DNA from: Bacteroidota bacterium
GTDB lineage: Bacteria > Bacteroidota > Bacteroidia > Chitinophagales > Chitinophagaceae
Reading direction: 5' to 3'
DNA length: 64,000 nt
Assembly (NCBI GenBank): GCA_020161535.1
Contig: JAIUNW010000006.1
Coordinates: 124,001 to 188,000, forward strand
The translations under genes were made by a program, and so were the position numbers. Each line of letters opens with the position of its first letter. Within the stretch, counting starts at the first letter, position 1. This document shows positions 8,572 to 19,360 of this stretch, piece by piece. The notes beneath the pieces are model-generated. The model saw only the letters and a program-made list of their open reading frames with translations, had not been told where the DNA came from and ran no database searches.

Positions 8572-11040
8572 ATGAAAAAACTTGCCCTCTTTTTCGTGCT
8601 GTGCTGCATTACTTTTTTTACACTCGCACAGGATGCTCATCGGCTTTGGTATCGCCAGCCTGCCGGCAACTCATGGGAGTCGGCGCTGCCACTCGGCAAT
8701 GGGTTTATTGGTGCGATGGTATACGGCAATACCGAAACCGAACAATACCAGCTCAATGAAGGCACGTTATGGAGCGGCGGCCCAAACAACAACGATCGTT
8801 CCGTTAACCCCGACACGCTGAAACTGGTGCGGCAACTGTTGTTTGAAAAGAAATTCAAAGCAGCCGAAGAACTCGCCAGTCGCACCATCCAGAGCGATAA
8901 AAACTGGGGCATGATGTTTCAGCCCGTGGGCGATTTGTTACTGCATTTTCCCGGTCACGATTCAGCGCAGGTGAGCGCATATACCAGACAGTTAGATATT
9001 AGCAAGGCAGTCAGTACGGTTCAATACACCGTAAACGACATTACTTACACCCGCCGTTCATTTACATCCTTCAGCGGCAATGCACTGGTGGTGCAGCTAA
9101 CCGCCAGCAAGCCCGGCGCCATTAGTTGTAGCGCTGCTTTAAGAACCGAACACCAGCCACAGCAAATCGGCACGGTCGGAAATAATATCCTGTTAATGAC
9201 GGGTCAGTCGGCCACACATGAAAAGCAAGCCGGACAAGTAAAGTTTGAAACCCTGGTTGAAATAAAAGCCTTCGGCGGAAAGCAGTCGGCCGACAACAAC
9301 CAGCTCCAGGTGAACAACGCCGATGAAGTACTGATCTGGTGCAGCATGGCCACCAACGTGATCAATTACCACAATATCAGTGGCGATCCCCATGCCAAAG
9401 CGACCAAACAATTGGAGCAGGTGAAAAATAGCGGCTATGCATCGCTGTTAGCGGCACATACGAAGACCTACCAACAGTATTATAACCGCGTTTCGCTGCA
9501 CCTCGGTAGCACCGTCGCTGCCAAAGCGCCCACCGACCAGCGCCTGGCTGCATTCAAAGACGGCAATGACCCTGATTTCGTGGCGCTGTTTTTTCAATAT
9601 GGCCGGTACTTATTGATTTGCTCTTCGCAGCCCGGCGGACAGCCGGCAACCCTGCAGGGCATCTGGAACCACGAAATGAATCCGCCCTGGGACAGCAAGT
9701 ACACGATCAATATCAATACCGAAATGAATTATTGGCCGGCAGAACCAACGCAGCTCACCGAGATGCATGCGCCCCTGGTATCGATGGTACAGGATCTGGC
9801 CGTTACTGGTCAGCATACGGCCCGTACCATGTATGGCGCCAAAGGCTGGCTGGCCCACCACAATACGGATCTATGGCGCATCACCGGTCCGGTTGATCAC
9901 ATCGTGTCTGCCATGTGGCCGATGGGCGGCGCATGGCTTAGTCAGCATTTGTGGGAGAAGTTTTTGTTCAATGGCGACACGGCTTACCTGCGACAAGTAT
10001 ACCCCGTATTAAAAGGAGCTTGCCAGTTTTACCTCGATTATATGCAGCCGGAACCAACCCATGGCTGGCTGGTAGTAACACCGTCTATGTCGCCCGAAAA
10101 CAACCCCCATATCCCCAACAGCAGTTCACTGTCGGCCGGTACTACCATGGATATCGCCATTGTAAATGACCTGTTCGACAATACCATTCGCGCGGCGGCT
10201 TTTTTACAAACTGATACAGCCTTTGCACAACTACTCGACAGCACCCGCCAAAAACTACCGCCCTATCAAATCGGGCAATACGGACAATTGCAGGAATGGC
10301 TGGATGATTATGATGACCCCAAAGATGAACATCGACATGTGTCGCATTTATTTGCCTTGCACCCAGGCAAACAAATATCGCCCTACCGAACACCACAACT
10401 CTTTGCAGCGGCCCGCCAATCGCTGTTGTACCGGGGTGATGGCGGAACCGGCTGGAGCATGGGCTGGAAAGTCAATTTCTGGGCGCGTTTTCTCGACGGC
10501 GATCATGCGTATACCATGATCCGCCACCAGCTCACGCCGCTTACGGCAAAAAACCGCGCCGGTGCGGGTGGCACGTATCCGAATTTGTTTGACGCCCATC
10601 CTCCCTTCCAAATCGATGGCAATTTTGGTTGCACGGCTGGCATTGCTGAAATGCTGGTGCAGAGCCATGATGGGGCAATACAATTATTACCCGCCCTGCC
10701 TACCACCTTGGCCAATGGAAGAATAAAAGGATTGAAAGCCAGGGGTGGTTTTGTGATCAAAGAAATGGAATGGAAAAATGGAAAACTGCTGAAGGCGGTG
10801 ATCTATTCGCCGCTGGGTGGCAATCTTCGGTTACGGGTGCCTGTTAGTAACCTGCGTTGCAACGGAAAAAGCCTGGCGCAGGCCAGCGGTGATAATCAAA
10901 ACCCCTACCTGCAAACCGCTCCGGTACAGGCGCCGATCATCAGTGAGAAAGCGAAACCCATCGTGCTGCCGGCCATCCCAACTACCTATCTATTTGACGT
11001 TCCCACCCAAAAAGGCGGGGTATATAATTTGTTATTTTGA
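8572..11040 (+). CDS. GH95 family alpha-L-fucosidase
   Basis: An 822-residue glycoside hydrolase of family 95, probably cleaving terminal alpha-1,2-linked L-fucose (some members act on L-galactose) by inversion. The N-terminal family signature is [18 protein letters not shown] followed by [11 protein letters not shown]. The catalytic core shows [16 protein letters not shown] (near residue 377, base-activating Asn residues), LQEW (near 573, general-acid Glu) and FQIDGNFG (near 680, conserved Asp). The signal peptide [20 protein letters not shown] indicates export. A -7-like box, TAGATTTA, ends 3 bases before the ATG. No SusC/SusD genes are nearby, so this is a stand-alone enzyme and not part of a classical polysaccharide utilisation locus. 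Confidence 0.94.
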   Translation: MKKLALFFVLCCITFFTLAQDAHRLWYRQPAGNSWESALPLGNGFIGAMVYGNTETEQYQLNEGTLWSGGPNNNDRSVNPDTLKLVRQLLFEKKFKAAEELASRTIQSDKNWGMMFQPVGDLLLHFPGHDSAQVSAYTRQLDISKAVSTVQYTVNDITYTRRSFTSFSGNALVVQLTASKPGAISCSAALRTEHQPQQIGTVGNNILLMTGQSATHEKQAGQVKFETLVEIKAFGGKQSADNNQLQVNNADEVLIWCSMATNVINYHNISGDPHAKATKQLEQVKNSGYASLLAAHTKTYQQYYNRVSLHLGSTVAAKAPTDQRLAAFKDGNDPDFVALFFQYGRYLLICSSQPGGQPATLQGIWNHEMNPPWDSKYTININTEMNYWPAEPTQLTEMHAPLVSMVQDLAVTGQHTARTMYGAKGWLAHHNTDLWRITGPVDHIVSAMWPMGGAWLSQHLWEKFLFNGDTAYLRQVYPVLKGACQFYLDYMQPEPTHGWLVVTPSMSPENNPHIPNSSSLSAGTTMDIAIVNDLFDNTIRAAAFLQTDTAFAQLLDSTRQKLPPYQIGQYGQLQEWLDDYDDPKDEHRHVSHLFALHPGKQISPYRTPQLFAAARQSLLYRGDGGTGWSMGWKVNFWARFLDGDHAYTMIRHQLTPLTAKNRAGAGGTYPNLFDAHPPFQIDGNFGCTAGIAEMLVQSHDGAIQLLPALPTTLANGRIKGLKARGGFVIKEMEWKNGKLLKAVIYSPLGGNLRLRVPVSNLRCNGKSLAQASGDNQNPYLQTAPVQAPIISEKAKPIVLPAIPTTYLFDVPTQKGGVYNLLF

Positions 11041-11044
11041 TGCC

Positions 11045-12355
11045 ATGACTACTTCTTTTTGGCAGGTATTGACAGCGCTTGTGTTGGGCATTGCTGTCAT
11101 CGTGGTGTTGACAGCGCGATACCGCATCCATGCATTTTTTGCCCTGCTGATTGCCTGTGCGCTGGTCGGTGTGTTGGTGGGCATGCCGGCAGAAACCATC
11201 ATCGATACCGCCAAAGAGGGATTCGGCGCTATCATGAAATCACTGGCCCTGGTCATTGTATTGGGCACCTGCCTGGGGCGGGTATTGGAAACCACCGGTG
11301 GCACCGAAGCCCTCGCCAATGCCATCGTTAATAAGTTGGGAGCAAAGCGATCGGCCCTCGCCATCAACCTCACGGGTTTTTTGGTGGGACTTCCCATCTT
11401 TTGCGATTCAGGATATATTGTACTCAGCGGGTTAAACAATTCACTGAGTGCCAAAACGCGCATACCCATGGCCGTTATGGCCGGCTCGTTGGCAACGGGT
11501 TTGTATGCCGTGCATTGTTTGGTGCCTCCACATCCAGGCGCTACCGCCGCCGCCGGCATTCTCCAGGTTGCTACCGGCACTTTGTTATTGTATGGCGCTT
11601 TGATCGCTTTGCCGGTGAGCATCGTCGGCTGGTTATGGGTGCAAAAAGCCGGCAGGAAATACAGCAATGCCAGTACGGCCGAACCGACAAAACCAGTTAC
11701 CGATTGGCCGCCCTTGTTCTTTGCATTGGCACCGGTGCTGGTGCCCATTTTACTGATCGCCCTGCATTCGATAATGCCGGCAAACACGCCACTGCGTTTT
11801 ATCGGTGATCCGGTAGTGGCCCTGAGCATCGGTATACTACTGGCCATTCCAGGTAAGCGCAATTGGACCCGCGCCGCATTCGGACATGTGTTACAGGATG
11901 CAGCAGAAAAAGCCGGTGGCATTTTAGTAATCATTGGTGCGGGTGGCGCTTTTGGTGCCATACTTGCCAAAACTAATCTTGGCGTACACCTGGGCGAACA
12001 ACTCAACCTTTCCGGTTGGGGAATCGTCTTTCCATTTTTACTCACTGCTTTGTTAAAAACCGCACAGGGTTCTTCAACCGTTGCCATTATCACGGCAGCA
12101 TCCATCGTCGCGCCCTTATTGCCGAACCTCGGTATGGCCGCCGGTGATGGTCCGCTTTTCGCGGTACTTGCCATGGGCGCCGGTTCAATGATGATCTCAC
12201 ACGCCAATGATGCGTACTTTTGGGTGATCGCAAAATTCTCGGGTCTCGATACCAAAGCGATGCTCGGCACCTATACGATGGCGAGTATTTGCATGGGGCT
12301 TTCTGCCTTTGTTATTATCGGTGCGCTTTGGTGGCTGAAGCAAGTAATCCATTGA
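11045..12355 (+). CDS. GntP/GntT-family gluconate (sugar-acid):H+ symporter
   Basis: Inner-membrane permease of 436 residues with about 12-14 hydrophobic segments. Family features include the early GMPAETIIDTAKEGFGAIMK stretch, a central LPIFCDSGYIVLSGL segment, PHPGATAAAGIL, and the C-terminal LLKTAQGSSTVAIITAASI and SHANDAYFWVIAKFS segments typical of GntP transporters. The ATG at 11045 is chosen because the hydrophobic N-terminus starts there; the frame is open further upstream but that part lies inside the fucosidase gene. It starts 4 bases after the GH95 stop, so the two are likely co-transcribed. Substrate could be gluconate or another aldonate or hydroxy acid. No kinase or dehydratase gene lies alongside to decide. 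Confidence 0.92.
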   Translation: MTTSFWQVLTALVLGIAVIVVLTARYRIHAFFALLIACALVGVLVGMPAETIIDTAKEGFGAIMKSLALVIVLGTCLGRVLETTGGTEALANAIVNKLGAKRSALAINLTGFLVGLPIFCDSGYIVLSGLNNSLSAKTRIPMAVMAGSLATGLYAVHCLVPPHPGATAAAGILQVATGTLLLYGALIALPVSIVGWLWVQKAGRKYSNASTAEPTKPVTDWPPLFFALAPVLVPILLIALHSIMPANTPLRFIGDPVVALSIGILLAIPGKRNWTRAAFGHVLQDAAEKAGGILVIIGAGGAFGAILAKTNLGVHLGEQLNLSGWGIVFPFLLTALLKTAQGSSTVAIITAASIVAPLLPNLGMAAGDGPLFAVLAMGAGSMMISHANDAYFWVIAKFSGLDTKAMLGTYTMASICMGLSAFVIIGALWWLKQVIH

Positions 12356-12371
12356 TCAAAAACAAAATCAA

Positions 12372-14900
12372 ATGCAGGCAGATAAAAACAGGCAGCAGCA
12401 GTGGTATGCATTGTCGATCGAAGAAATGCTGTCGCAAACAACAGCAACGAGTAATGGCCTGAGCAGCGAAGCAGCAGCGCGCAAACTGCAGCAAGTTGGA
12501 CCCAATGAACTGATTGCCGGCAAAAAAATAAACCTGGTCAAACTTTTTTTCAAACAGTTTTTCGATGTGATGGTGCTGGTGTTGATTATCGCCGCCGTGG
12601 TATCTGCCTTTATTGGTGAAGCGGCCGATACCATCGTCATCATTGTTATTCTTGTACTGAATGCGGTGATCGGTTTTTTCCAGGAATACCGGGCCGAGCA
12701 GGCAATGGATGCCTTGCGTAAAATGGCAGCACCCACGGCCAAGGTAGAACGCGATGAAAAACTCATAGATATTCCAGCCGCTGCACTCGTGCCAGGCGAC
12801 CTGATTTATTTGGAAGCAGGCAATACCGCAGCGGCCGATATCCGCCTTCTGACAGCAGTGGCGCTGAAAACCAATGAAGCCAGTTTAACCGGTGAAAGTA
12901 CCCCGGTTGATAAAAACACCGCCATACCTGCAGGTACCGATCTGGCACTCGGCGATCAGTTCAACATGGTGTTCAAAGGCACTGATATAACCAATGGCCA
13001 TGCGAAAGGCATTGTTGTGGCCACCGGCATGCAAACAGAACTGGGTCGCATTGCGGGCATGCTCGACCAGGCCGAAAGCAGCACGCCATTACAGAACAGG
13101 CTTTCAGCATTCAGCCGTCGACTAACGGTCATCATTATCCTATTATGTATTGGCTTGGCTGTGATGGGCTACCTGCGTGCTGAACCCTGGGATCGGCTCC
13201 TGCTCACCTCGCTATCATTGGCCGTTGCTGCTATTCCCGAAGCATTGCCGGCGGTGGTGAGTGTGGCCCTGGCACTGGGCGCCCGGCGACTGGCCCGCAA
13301 ACAAGTGCTCATCCGTCGCTTGTATGCGGTGGAAGCACTCGGCTCGGTTACGTATATCTGCACCGATAAAACGGGTACGCTCACCCGAAATAAGATGGAA
13401 GTGAAAGAGGTATGGGCACCCGATGATATTTGTCTGCCAAAATTATTGCAGGCGATGTCGCTCAACCACGACACCAAAGAAGTAGAGGGCAAAACCACCG
13501 GCGATCCCACTGAAATTGCCATGCTTGAATTTGCGGGCGACCAAGAGAGCGTTGAACGTGTACGTGATATTCCATTCGATGCCGATCGAAAAGCGATGAC
13601 CACCATTCATCGTGTCAGCACCGGGTATTGGGTGATCACCAAAGGTGCGGCAGACAGCCTGGTCGATAACCTCAATGGCGGCGATGTAGAGGCCATCAAA
13701 GCACAGGAAGAAAAAATGGCCCGCGAGGGTATGCGCGTCATTGCGTTTGCCGATAAAATGATGCCGGAATTACCCGATGAAATCTCGCCCGAAACCATGG
13801 AAATCGGGTTGTCGTTTGTGGGCCTCGCAGGGCTCATCGATCCCCCACGCGAAGAAGCGCGTACCGCGATTACTGAATGTAAAACCGCCGGCATTGTTCC
13901 GGTTATGATTACGGGCGATCATCCGCTCACCGCCGCCGCGATCGGTAAACAATTGGGGATGGTTGATGACGAAAGCCAGGTGATCACCGGCCGGGACCTG
14001 GGTAACCCATTATTTGAAGAAAAAAGAGCGATGATTGAAAGCTTTCGTGCCTATGCGCGGGTGTCGCCCGAGCAGAAATTGCGAATAGTGGAAGCCCTTC
14101 AGCAGAAAGGGCAGTTTGTTTCGATGACCGGCGATGGGGTGAACGATGCACCGAGCCTGAAGCAAGCCAATATCGGCGTGGCGATGGGCATCACTGGCAC
14201 TGAAGTCACCAAAGAAGCGGCAGGCATGATCTTGTTGGATGATAATTTCGCCACCATCGTGGGTGCTGTGAAAGAAGGCCGGCGCATTTATGATAATATC
14301 CGCAAGTTCATTCGCTATATACTCACCGGCAACCTGGCCGAAATTGTTGCCATCGCCTGCGCACCCTTGTTCGGCCTGCCGATACCGTTACTGCCGGTTC
14401 ATATCCTTTGGATAAACCTGGTGACCGACGGCTTACCGGCCCTGGCACTGGCGGCCGAGCAGCCGGAGAAGCGAATCATGCAGCGGGCGCCACGGGCACC
14501 GAATGAAAGCATATTCGCCCAGGGACTGGGCATTGGCATACTATGGGCCGGACTGCTTATCGGATTTCTGACCATTGCCACCCAATGGTATTCATTGGAG
14601 AAATCTGGCAGTCACTGGCAAACAATGGTGTTTACGGTGCTGTGTTTCAGTCAGTTGTGGCTTGTATTGGGACTTCGAAGCGAGTCTGAATCATTGTTTT
14701 CGACTGGTATCAGAGGAAATATGACCCTGTTTTACATTGTTTTGGGTACAGCCATTTTACAAACCTGTGTGATCTATCTGCCGTGGATGAATCGATTCTT
14801 CCATACTGAACCCCTCAGTTTTGTCGAGTTTTTGCAATGTTTGGGGATTTCTTTCCTCGTGCTTGTAGCGGTGGAGCTGGAAAAACGGCTGAAGAACTAG
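12372..14900 (+). CDS. P-type cation-transporting ATPase (P2-type, Ca2+-ATPase-like)
   Basis: An 842-residue ion pump. In order are the N-terminal cation-ATPase domain ([18 protein letters not shown]), the actuator motif LTGES near residue 173, the M4 ion-site motif IPEALPAVV, and the phosphorylation site DKTGTLT with the acceptor Asp near 332. After these come the nucleotide-binding domain (KGAADSLV), TGD and [20 protein letters not shown] near 586, and six C-terminal helices. PEALP in M4 fits the P2 group (Ca2+ or Mn2+ ATPases) more than heavy-metal P1B pumps, and no CPC motif or metal-binding head is present. It starts 16 bases after the gluconate permease gene. Exact ion specificity is not readable. 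Confidence 0.93.
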   Translation: MQADKNRQQQWYALSIEEMLSQTTATSNGLSSEAAARKLQQVGPNELIAGKKINLVKLFFKQFFDVMVLVLIIAAVVSAFIGEAADTIVIIVILVLNAVIGFFQEYRAEQAMDALRKMAAPTAKVERDEKLIDIPAAALVPGDLIYLEAGNTAAADIRLLTAVALKTNEASLTGESTPVDKNTAIPAGTDLALGDQFNMVFKGTDITNGHAKGIVVATGMQTELGRIAGMLDQAESSTPLQNRLSAFSRRLTVIIILLCIGLAVMGYLRAEPWDRLLLTSLSLAVAAIPEALPAVVSVALALGARRLARKQVLIRRLYAVEALGSVTYICTDKTGTLTRNKMEVKEVWAPDDICLPKLLQAMSLNHDTKEVEGKTTGDPTEIAMLEFAGDQESVERVRDIPFDADRKAMTTIHRVSTGYWVITKGAADSLVDNLNGGDVEAIKAQEEKMAREGMRVIAFADKMMPELPDEISPETMEIGLSFVGLAGLIDPPREEARTAITECKTAGIVPVMITGDHPLTAAAIGKQLGMVDDESQVITGRDLGNPLFEEKRAMIESFRAYARVSPEQKLRIVEALQQKGQFVSMTGDGVNDAPSLKQANIGVAMGITGTEVTKEAAGMILLDDNFATIVGAVKEGRRIYDNIRKFIRYILTGNLAEIVAIACAPLFGLPIPLLPVHILWINLVTDGLPALALAAEQPEKRIMQRAPRAPNESIFAQGLGIGILWAGLLIGFLTIATQWYSLEKSGSHWQTMVFTVLCFSQLWLVLGLRSESESLFSTGIRGNMTLFYIVLGTAILQTCVIYLPWMNRFFHTEPLSFVEFLQCLGISFLVLVAVELEKRLKN

Positions 14901-14960
14901 TCTTGGCCTGTTTCTTGCAAAATACCGTTAATTGTGTTAGCTGGTATAAACGCTTTTGTG

Positions 14961-14968
14961 TAATTTTG
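14961..14968 (+). promoter_or_regulatory. Bacteroidetes -7 promoter box for the OmpA/TSP3 gene
   Basis: TAATTTTG exactly fits the Bacteroidetes -7 consensus TAnnTTTG. Transcription from here would give a leader of about 95 bases containing a small GGGG-TTCGT-CCCC hairpin (about 14985-14998). No good -33 TTG was found at the usual spacing. Confidence 0.5.
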
Positions 14969-15068
14969 TGCCCGGAAAAAAACAGGGGTTCGTCCCCATT
15001 AGGCATCTCAAACATGGCACAAAGGTTTATGTTGGTGGCATGTCTAAAAAACCAAAAAAATCAATAGT

Positions 15069-16514
15069 ATGAAAAAAAGCTTCGTTCTGCTGCTGGCCCT
15101 TAGCGGTAGTCTGCTTGCAAAATCACAGGATGCTGTGATGTCAACCGACTCTGTAAAACCACTCAAAATCACAAAAGATCATTACACCGTATCTGGTGGT
15201 CTGCTGGGTGCCTTTAACTACGGCGGGCTGAAAGTAACTGATGGCCGTGCTAACACTGAATTCAAGTACAAGCCAGGATGGGCGATTGGTGCCTGGTTGA
15301 ATGTCCCCTTGATTGGCAAAGCTGTTTCCCTGGAGCCACAGGTAACGTACAATACTTTGAACTACCAGTCGACCGACCTCGCTGGTAATGTTCTTCCCCA
15401 CGGTCAGGCAGCTTATATCAGCGTTCCTGTTCTCGTGAAATTTCACCTCGGTAGCAAATTCGCATTGTTCGCTGGTCCGCAGTTCGACTTCCTGAGCAAG
15501 TTCGACAACAAGAACAGCGTGAACTATTCGCCCGAGACCATGAAGAAATCAAGCCTGGCTGGAACAGCCGGTTTTGAAATCGTACCCCATTCTCGCGTAA
15601 GCTTCTACGGTCGCTACGTGTATGGTGGTGCTAACCTCAACAAGCTGAATGTAGTACCCAACGGTAATTTCTACAACCGGTATGTACAGGCAGGGGTGAA
15701 ACTGAAACTCTTCGGCAAGCATATTCCGGCTGATTCTGATGGCGATGGCATTCGCGACGACAAAGACTCTTGCGTAGGCGTTGCTGGTTTGGCCCGTTAC
15801 AATGGTTGTCCGATACCAGACACCGATGGTGATGGCCTGAACGACGAAGTTGATAAGTGCCCAACCGTTGCCGGCACGGCTAAATACCAGGGTTGCCCGG
15901 TTCCTGACCGCGACAAAGATGGTATCAACGACGACGAAGACAAATGTCCTGATCAACCCGGTCTGGCTAAATACCAGGGTTGTCCGATTCCTGATACTGA
16001 CAAAGATGGTATCAACGACGAAGAAGACAAGTGTCCGAATGAGCCAGGTGTGGCCAAATACCAGGGCTGTCCTGTTCCTGACAAAGACAACGATGGTGTA
16101 AACGACGACGACGACCGTTGCCCGGATCTTGCTGGTCCTGCAGAAAACGGTGGTTGCCCCACTCTCGAAGCGTCTAAATTCAATGCTAGCAATGTTCAGT
16201 TCGTAACCGGTAGCGCTACCCTGACAGCTGCTGCCAAGAAAGAGCTCGACAAAGCAGCACGGATCCTGAATGAGCAGTATCCGCAATTGAAACTGGAAAT
16301 TTCTGGTTACACAGACAATACCGGTAAGGCTGATAAGAACATGGTTCTGAGCCAAAAACGCGCAGAGTCAGTGAAAGCATACCTCGTTAAGAAGAAAATT
16401 GACGAGGCTCGTATGACTGCCAAAGGATATGGCCAGGATCAGCCGATCGCTGACAACGCCACCAAAGAAGGCAGGGCTAAGAACCGCCGCGTTGAATTCA
16501 AAGTGAGTCAATAA
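15069..16514 (+). CDS. OmpA-family outer-membrane protein with thrombospondin type 3 repeats
   Basis: A 481-residue porin-like protein. It has a signal peptide (MKKSFVLLLALSGSLLAKSQ), an N-terminal beta-barrel of ~200 residues (VSGGLLGAFNYGGLKV to AGVKLKLFGKH), and five calcium-binding TSP3 repeats. The repeats read DSDGDGIRDDKDSC, DTDGDGLNDEVDKC, DRDKDGINDDEDKC, DTDKDGINDEEDKC and DKDNDGVNDDDDRC, each followed by a KYQGCP-type spacer. A C-terminal OmpA peptidoglycan-binding domain (ISGYTDNTGKADKN, LSQKRAESVKAYL, KNRRVEFKV) completes it. It anchors the outer membrane to the cell wall. Codon choice is noticeably more C-ending and uniform than in neighbours, suggesting high expression. A strong terminator follows. 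Confidence 0.95.
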   Translation: MKKSFVLLLALSGSLLAKSQDAVMSTDSVKPLKITKDHYTVSGGLLGAFNYGGLKVTDGRANTEFKYKPGWAIGAWLNVPLIGKAVSLEPQVTYNTLNYQSTDLAGNVLPHGQAAYISVPVLVKFHLGSKFALFAGPQFDFLSKFDNKNSVNYSPETMKKSSLAGTAGFEIVPHSRVSFYGRYVYGGANLNKLNVVPNGNFYNRYVQAGVKLKLFGKHIPADSDGDGIRDDKDSCVGVAGLARYNGCPIPDTDGDGLNDEVDKCPTVAGTAKYQGCPVPDRDKDGINDDEDKCPDQPGLAKYQGCPIPDTDKDGINDEEDKCPNEPGVAKYQGCPVPDKDNDGVNDDDDRCPDLAGPAENGGCPTLEASKFNASNVQFVTGSATLTAAAKKELDKAARILNEQYPQLKLEISGYTDNTGKADKNMVLSQKRAESVKAYLVKKKIDEARMTAKGYGQDQPIADNATKEGRAKNRRVEFKVSQ

Positions 16515-16530
16515 ATAGAAGCGTCGTTAG

Positions 16531-16559
16531 TCACTAGCGCTATTCACTAGCCACTAGCA
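16531..16559. repeat. Heptamer-like direct repeats (CACTAGC)
   Basis: Three CACTAG units (TCACTAG at 16531 and 16544, CACTAG at 16552) sit between the OmpA/TSP3 stop and its terminator. They have no coding content. Confidence 0.5.
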
Positions 16560-16581
16560 CTAACCAACAACGCCACTCCAT

Positions 16582-16616
16582 AAAAAAAGCCGCCGGAAAT
16601 TTCCGGCGGCTTTTTT
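16582..16616 (+). terminator. Intrinsic terminator after the OmpA/TSP3 gene
   Basis: Perfect palindrome: 11-bp stem GCCGCCGGAAA / TTTCCGGCGGC (16589-16610), preceded by an A-run and followed by six T. It could work in both directions. Confidence 0.92.
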
Positions 16617-16711
16617 CTTGCGCATGTCCGTGACGCAAAAGCCTGGTGCATCAAACCAGCAAATCAACAAACCACCCATACTAATCCCACTTCGCCCGCG
16701 GCAGCAACGTT

Positions 16712-16737
16712 AAACCTTAAACCTCAAACCTTAAACT
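16712..16737. repeat. 7-bp tandem repeat (AAACCTT/AAACCTC)
   Basis: Units AAACCTT, AAACCTC and AAACCTT follow one another at a 7-base period just upstream of the serine-hydrolase fusion gene. Apart from this and the repeats and terminator at 16531-16616, I see nothing in 16515-16756. Confidence 0.6.
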
Positions 16738-16756
16738 TTTGATTATTTTCAGCTAT

Positions 16757-19150
16757 ATGAAATCAACAGCCACCCTCCTCGCCCTGTTATTGCTGCTCAC
16801 TGCAACCGCACAACCGGTTTCTTTGCCCCGCAGCACCCCCGAAGCAGAAGGGGTTTCTTCTGCCGCCATCAGCAAAGTATTGGATGCGTTTGCCGCCAGT
16901 AAGCACCAGATGCACAGCATCATGCTTATCAGACATGGCAAAGTGATCGCCGAAGGTTGGTGGAAACCTTATGACCGTGCCCTGGTGCATACCATGTATT
17001 CTTGCAGTAAAAGTTTTACCGCTACGGCGATGGGTTTTGCCGTAGCGGAGGGAAAAATCAGCTTAGAGGACCGCGTCATTTCCTTCTTTCCCGACCAATT
17101 ACCCACGGTCGTATCTGAAAACCTGAAAGCATTGCGCGTGCGCGATCTGCTGAGTATGAGTGTTGGCCATGAAAATGAACCGCCTTTGCTATTCGGCGAC
17201 GATAGCCATCCCACTGATTGGGTGCGGGTTTTTCTAGCGCACCCGGTGGTTTACCCGCCAGGTACCCGGTTTCTGTATAACTCGGCGGCTACCTATATGT
17301 GTTCAGCCATCTTGCAGAAAGTGACCGGTGAAAAACTGATTGACTACCTGCGGCCTCGTTTGTGGGAGCCATTGGGTATTACGGGCATCGATTGGGAAAC
17401 CGACCCCAAAGGAATCAATACCGGTGGTTGGGGACTTCGGTTGAAAACCGAAGACATGGCGAAGTTTGGTTTGTGTTTTTTAAACCGCGGACAATTCAAT
17501 GGCCGGCAAGTGATCCCAGCCAACTGGGTAGATACTGCAAGCAGTAGAAAGATCTGGCAAGACCCCAGTGCCTCTGAAGAAAAGAAAGCAGCGAGCGACT
17601 GGTTGCAGGGATATTGTTTCCAAATGTGGCGCGGGCGTCACAATACTTTTCGTGCCGATGGTGCCTTCGGTCAATATATTATTATGATGCCCGATGCAGA
17701 TGCGGTGGCGGTAATTACATCCGAAACAAGCGATTTGCAGGATGAGCAAAATATTCTCTGGGAAAACCTGCTGCCTGCTTTTGAAAAAGAGCCGCTGAAG
17801 CCGAATAAAAAAGCCTGGACAGCATTGCAGGCAAAGCTGGGCGGCTTGTCGATAATGGCCGAGATGTTTAATACCAAGCAATTGCCGGCGGCGCCGGTTG
17901 CCCTATCGGCAGTAGATAAAAAAACCGGACTAACATCCGCCGAAGGCGCTATCGACAATAAAGTTTTTGGGATTGTATCCACCGATCGGGGCACGGATAG
18001 TGTACGGTTTGATTTTTCGAAAGGTAAAGCGATGCTGTATTGGATCACCGATAGCGTTCGACATGAAATAGCGTTGGGCAATCGGACCTGGCTAACGGGA
18101 ACGACTACCCGAAAAGGACCGAACCTGGCTGCTGCGGCGGGCAATAGCCTCAATGGCCTGCGACCTTTCCGCGTAGATGGTATGTATACCTGGGTGAACG
18201 ATGACAGCTTGCTGGTAAAGTTGCTGTACACGGAGAGTCCGCATACCGAAACGGTTGGGTTTAAATTTGCCGGCACAGAAGCGCGCTTGAGTCACTATGA
18301 AAGTTTCAAAGGATCGCAACCAAATTATACATGGGATGCGGTGGTAGTACCGGTTCGACCGAATGCGCCGAAACTCGTGATCAGGGGCGATGATATGGGT
18401 TATGCCCACTCGGGCAACCTGGCGCTGGTGAAATCATATCGCAAGGGCATTGAAACCACGATTGAAGTGATCGCGGCATCGCCCTGGTTTCCCGAAGCGG
18501 CTGCCCTGCTCGCTGAAACACCGCAAGTGGAAGTGGGTTTACATTTTGCGATTACCAGCGAGTGGGATAATATGAAATGGCGACCGTTGACGGCTGCACC
18601 GAGCCTGCGGGATGCCGACGGCTATTTCTGGCCGATGTTGTGGCCCAATAAAAATTATCCCGGCCGCGCGGTTCAGCAAAACAACTGGAAGCTGGAAGAC
18701 ATCGAAGCAGAGTTGCGCGCGCAGATACAGCTCGCTAAAAAATATATTCCCCGATTGAATCACCTGAGTGGTCACATGGGCAGTTTGATCTTTGATCCGA
18801 AAGTGGAAGACATGATGAAGCGCGTAGCGGCCGAATATGGATTGATGGTGGTGGATGCAGCAAATGATAAATTCAAACTGAATTATTATGCCATGGATTT
18901 GTATGGCCAACCGACCAAAACAAAACTTTCGGGTTTTGTGAAGGGGCTCGATGCGTTGCAAGACGGGAAAAATTATATCTACATCGAACACCCGGGACTC
19001 GACAATGCCGAGTTGCGCGCCATCCATCATATTGGGTACGAAAATGTAGCGGAAGACCGGCAGGGCGTAACGGATTTGTTCACCAGCCCCGCGGTGAAGA
19101 AGGCGATCATCAGCCGCGGCATTAAACTGGTCAAATTTGCTGATTTGTAA
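16757..19150 (+). CDS. Secreted serine hydrolase (beta-lactamase fold) fused to a ChbG/YdjC-type deacetylase
   Basis: A 797-residue two-enzyme protein. After the signal peptide (MKSTATLLALLLLLTATAQ) comes a class C beta-lactamase/esterase domain to about residue 350: SxxK motif in YSCSKSF (near 83), YxN-like YNS (near 174) and a third-motif candidate near RADGAFGQY. A linker beta domain (~370-530) resembles the C-terminal extension of other secreted serine hydrolases. From ~540 to the end lies a ChbG/HpnK (YdjC) carbohydrate deacetylase fold with RGDDMGYAHSGN (metal-binding Asp-Asp), GLHFAITSEWD and HLSGHMG (metal-binding His). These two activities are usually separate genes. ATG 16757 is preferred over TTG 16739. 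It may attack esterified or acetylated glycans outside the cytoplasm; this is inference. Confidence 0.88.
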   Translation: MKSTATLLALLLLLTATAQPVSLPRSTPEAEGVSSAAISKVLDAFAASKHQMHSIMLIRHGKVIAEGWWKPYDRALVHTMYSCSKSFTATAMGFAVAEGKISLEDRVISFFPDQLPTVVSENLKALRVRDLLSMSVGHENEPPLLFGDDSHPTDWVRVFLAHPVVYPPGTRFLYNSAATYMCSAILQKVTGEKLIDYLRPRLWEPLGITGIDWETDPKGINTGGWGLRLKTEDMAKFGLCFLNRGQFNGRQVIPANWVDTASSRKIWQDPSASEEKKAASDWLQGYCFQMWRGRHNTFRADGAFGQYIIMMPDADAVAVITSETSDLQDEQNILWENLLPAFEKEPLKPNKKAWTALQAKLGGLSIMAEMFNTKQLPAAPVALSAVDKKTGLTSAEGAIDNKVFGIVSTDRGTDSVRFDFSKGKAMLYWITDSVRHEIALGNRTWLTGTTTRKGPNLAAAAGNSLNGLRPFRVDGMYTWVNDDSLLVKLLYTESPHTETVGFKFAGTEARLSHYESFKGSQPNYTWDAVVVPVRPNAPKLVIRGDDMGYAHSGNLALVKSYRKGIETTIEVIAASPWFPEAAALLAETPQVEVGLHFAITSEWDNMKWRPLTAAPSLRDADGYFWPMLWPNKNYPGRAVQQNNWKLEDIEAELRAQIQLAKKYIPRLNHLSGHMGSLIFDPKVEDMMKRVAAEYGLMVVDAANDKFKLNYYAMDLYGQPTKTKLSGFVKGLDALQDGKNYIYIEHPGLDNAELRAIHHIGYENVAEDRQGVTDLFTSPAVKKAIISRGIKLVKFADL

Positions 19151-19153
19151 TCT

Positions 19154-19192
19154 ACCCGTCGGGTAGTACCCGACGGGTAAAACCCGACGGGT
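19154..19192. repeat. ACCCGWCGGGT repeat, copy 2 (three units)
   Basis: ACCCGTCGGGT at 19154-19164, ACCCGACGGGT at 19168-19178 and again at 19182-19192. The first two form an inverted pair with a 3-base spacer, giving a hairpin with an 11-bp stem; the third is a direct copy. It begins 3 bases after the serine-hydrolase fusion stop, with no T-run after it. Confidence 0.8.
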
Positions 19193-19360
19193 GGAAGAAC
19201 GCCCAAATCGGTGTTTAAACGGCGATTTGGTGGCCTGCCGGCATAAGATATTCGTGTATTGATCGTTTAGAGTTGTTTGAAATGCATCTTGTTGACTGTC
19301 ATTTATTTAAAAAAAGTGCAGAAAAGCGGTTACAAACAGGCATCGAGCCATTATTAAAAT

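Noticed and set aside
11032..12270. A 412-codon open frame on the minus strand
   Set aside because: It lies opposite the gluconate permease, has no signal for translation and no recognisable domain; it is a shadow of the permease codons.
15730..16150. Near-repeats inside the OmpA/TSP3 gene as a CRISPR or tandem DNA element
   Set aside because: They encode the five calcium-binding TSP3 repeats in frame and vary at third codon positions, as expected from protein-level repetition.
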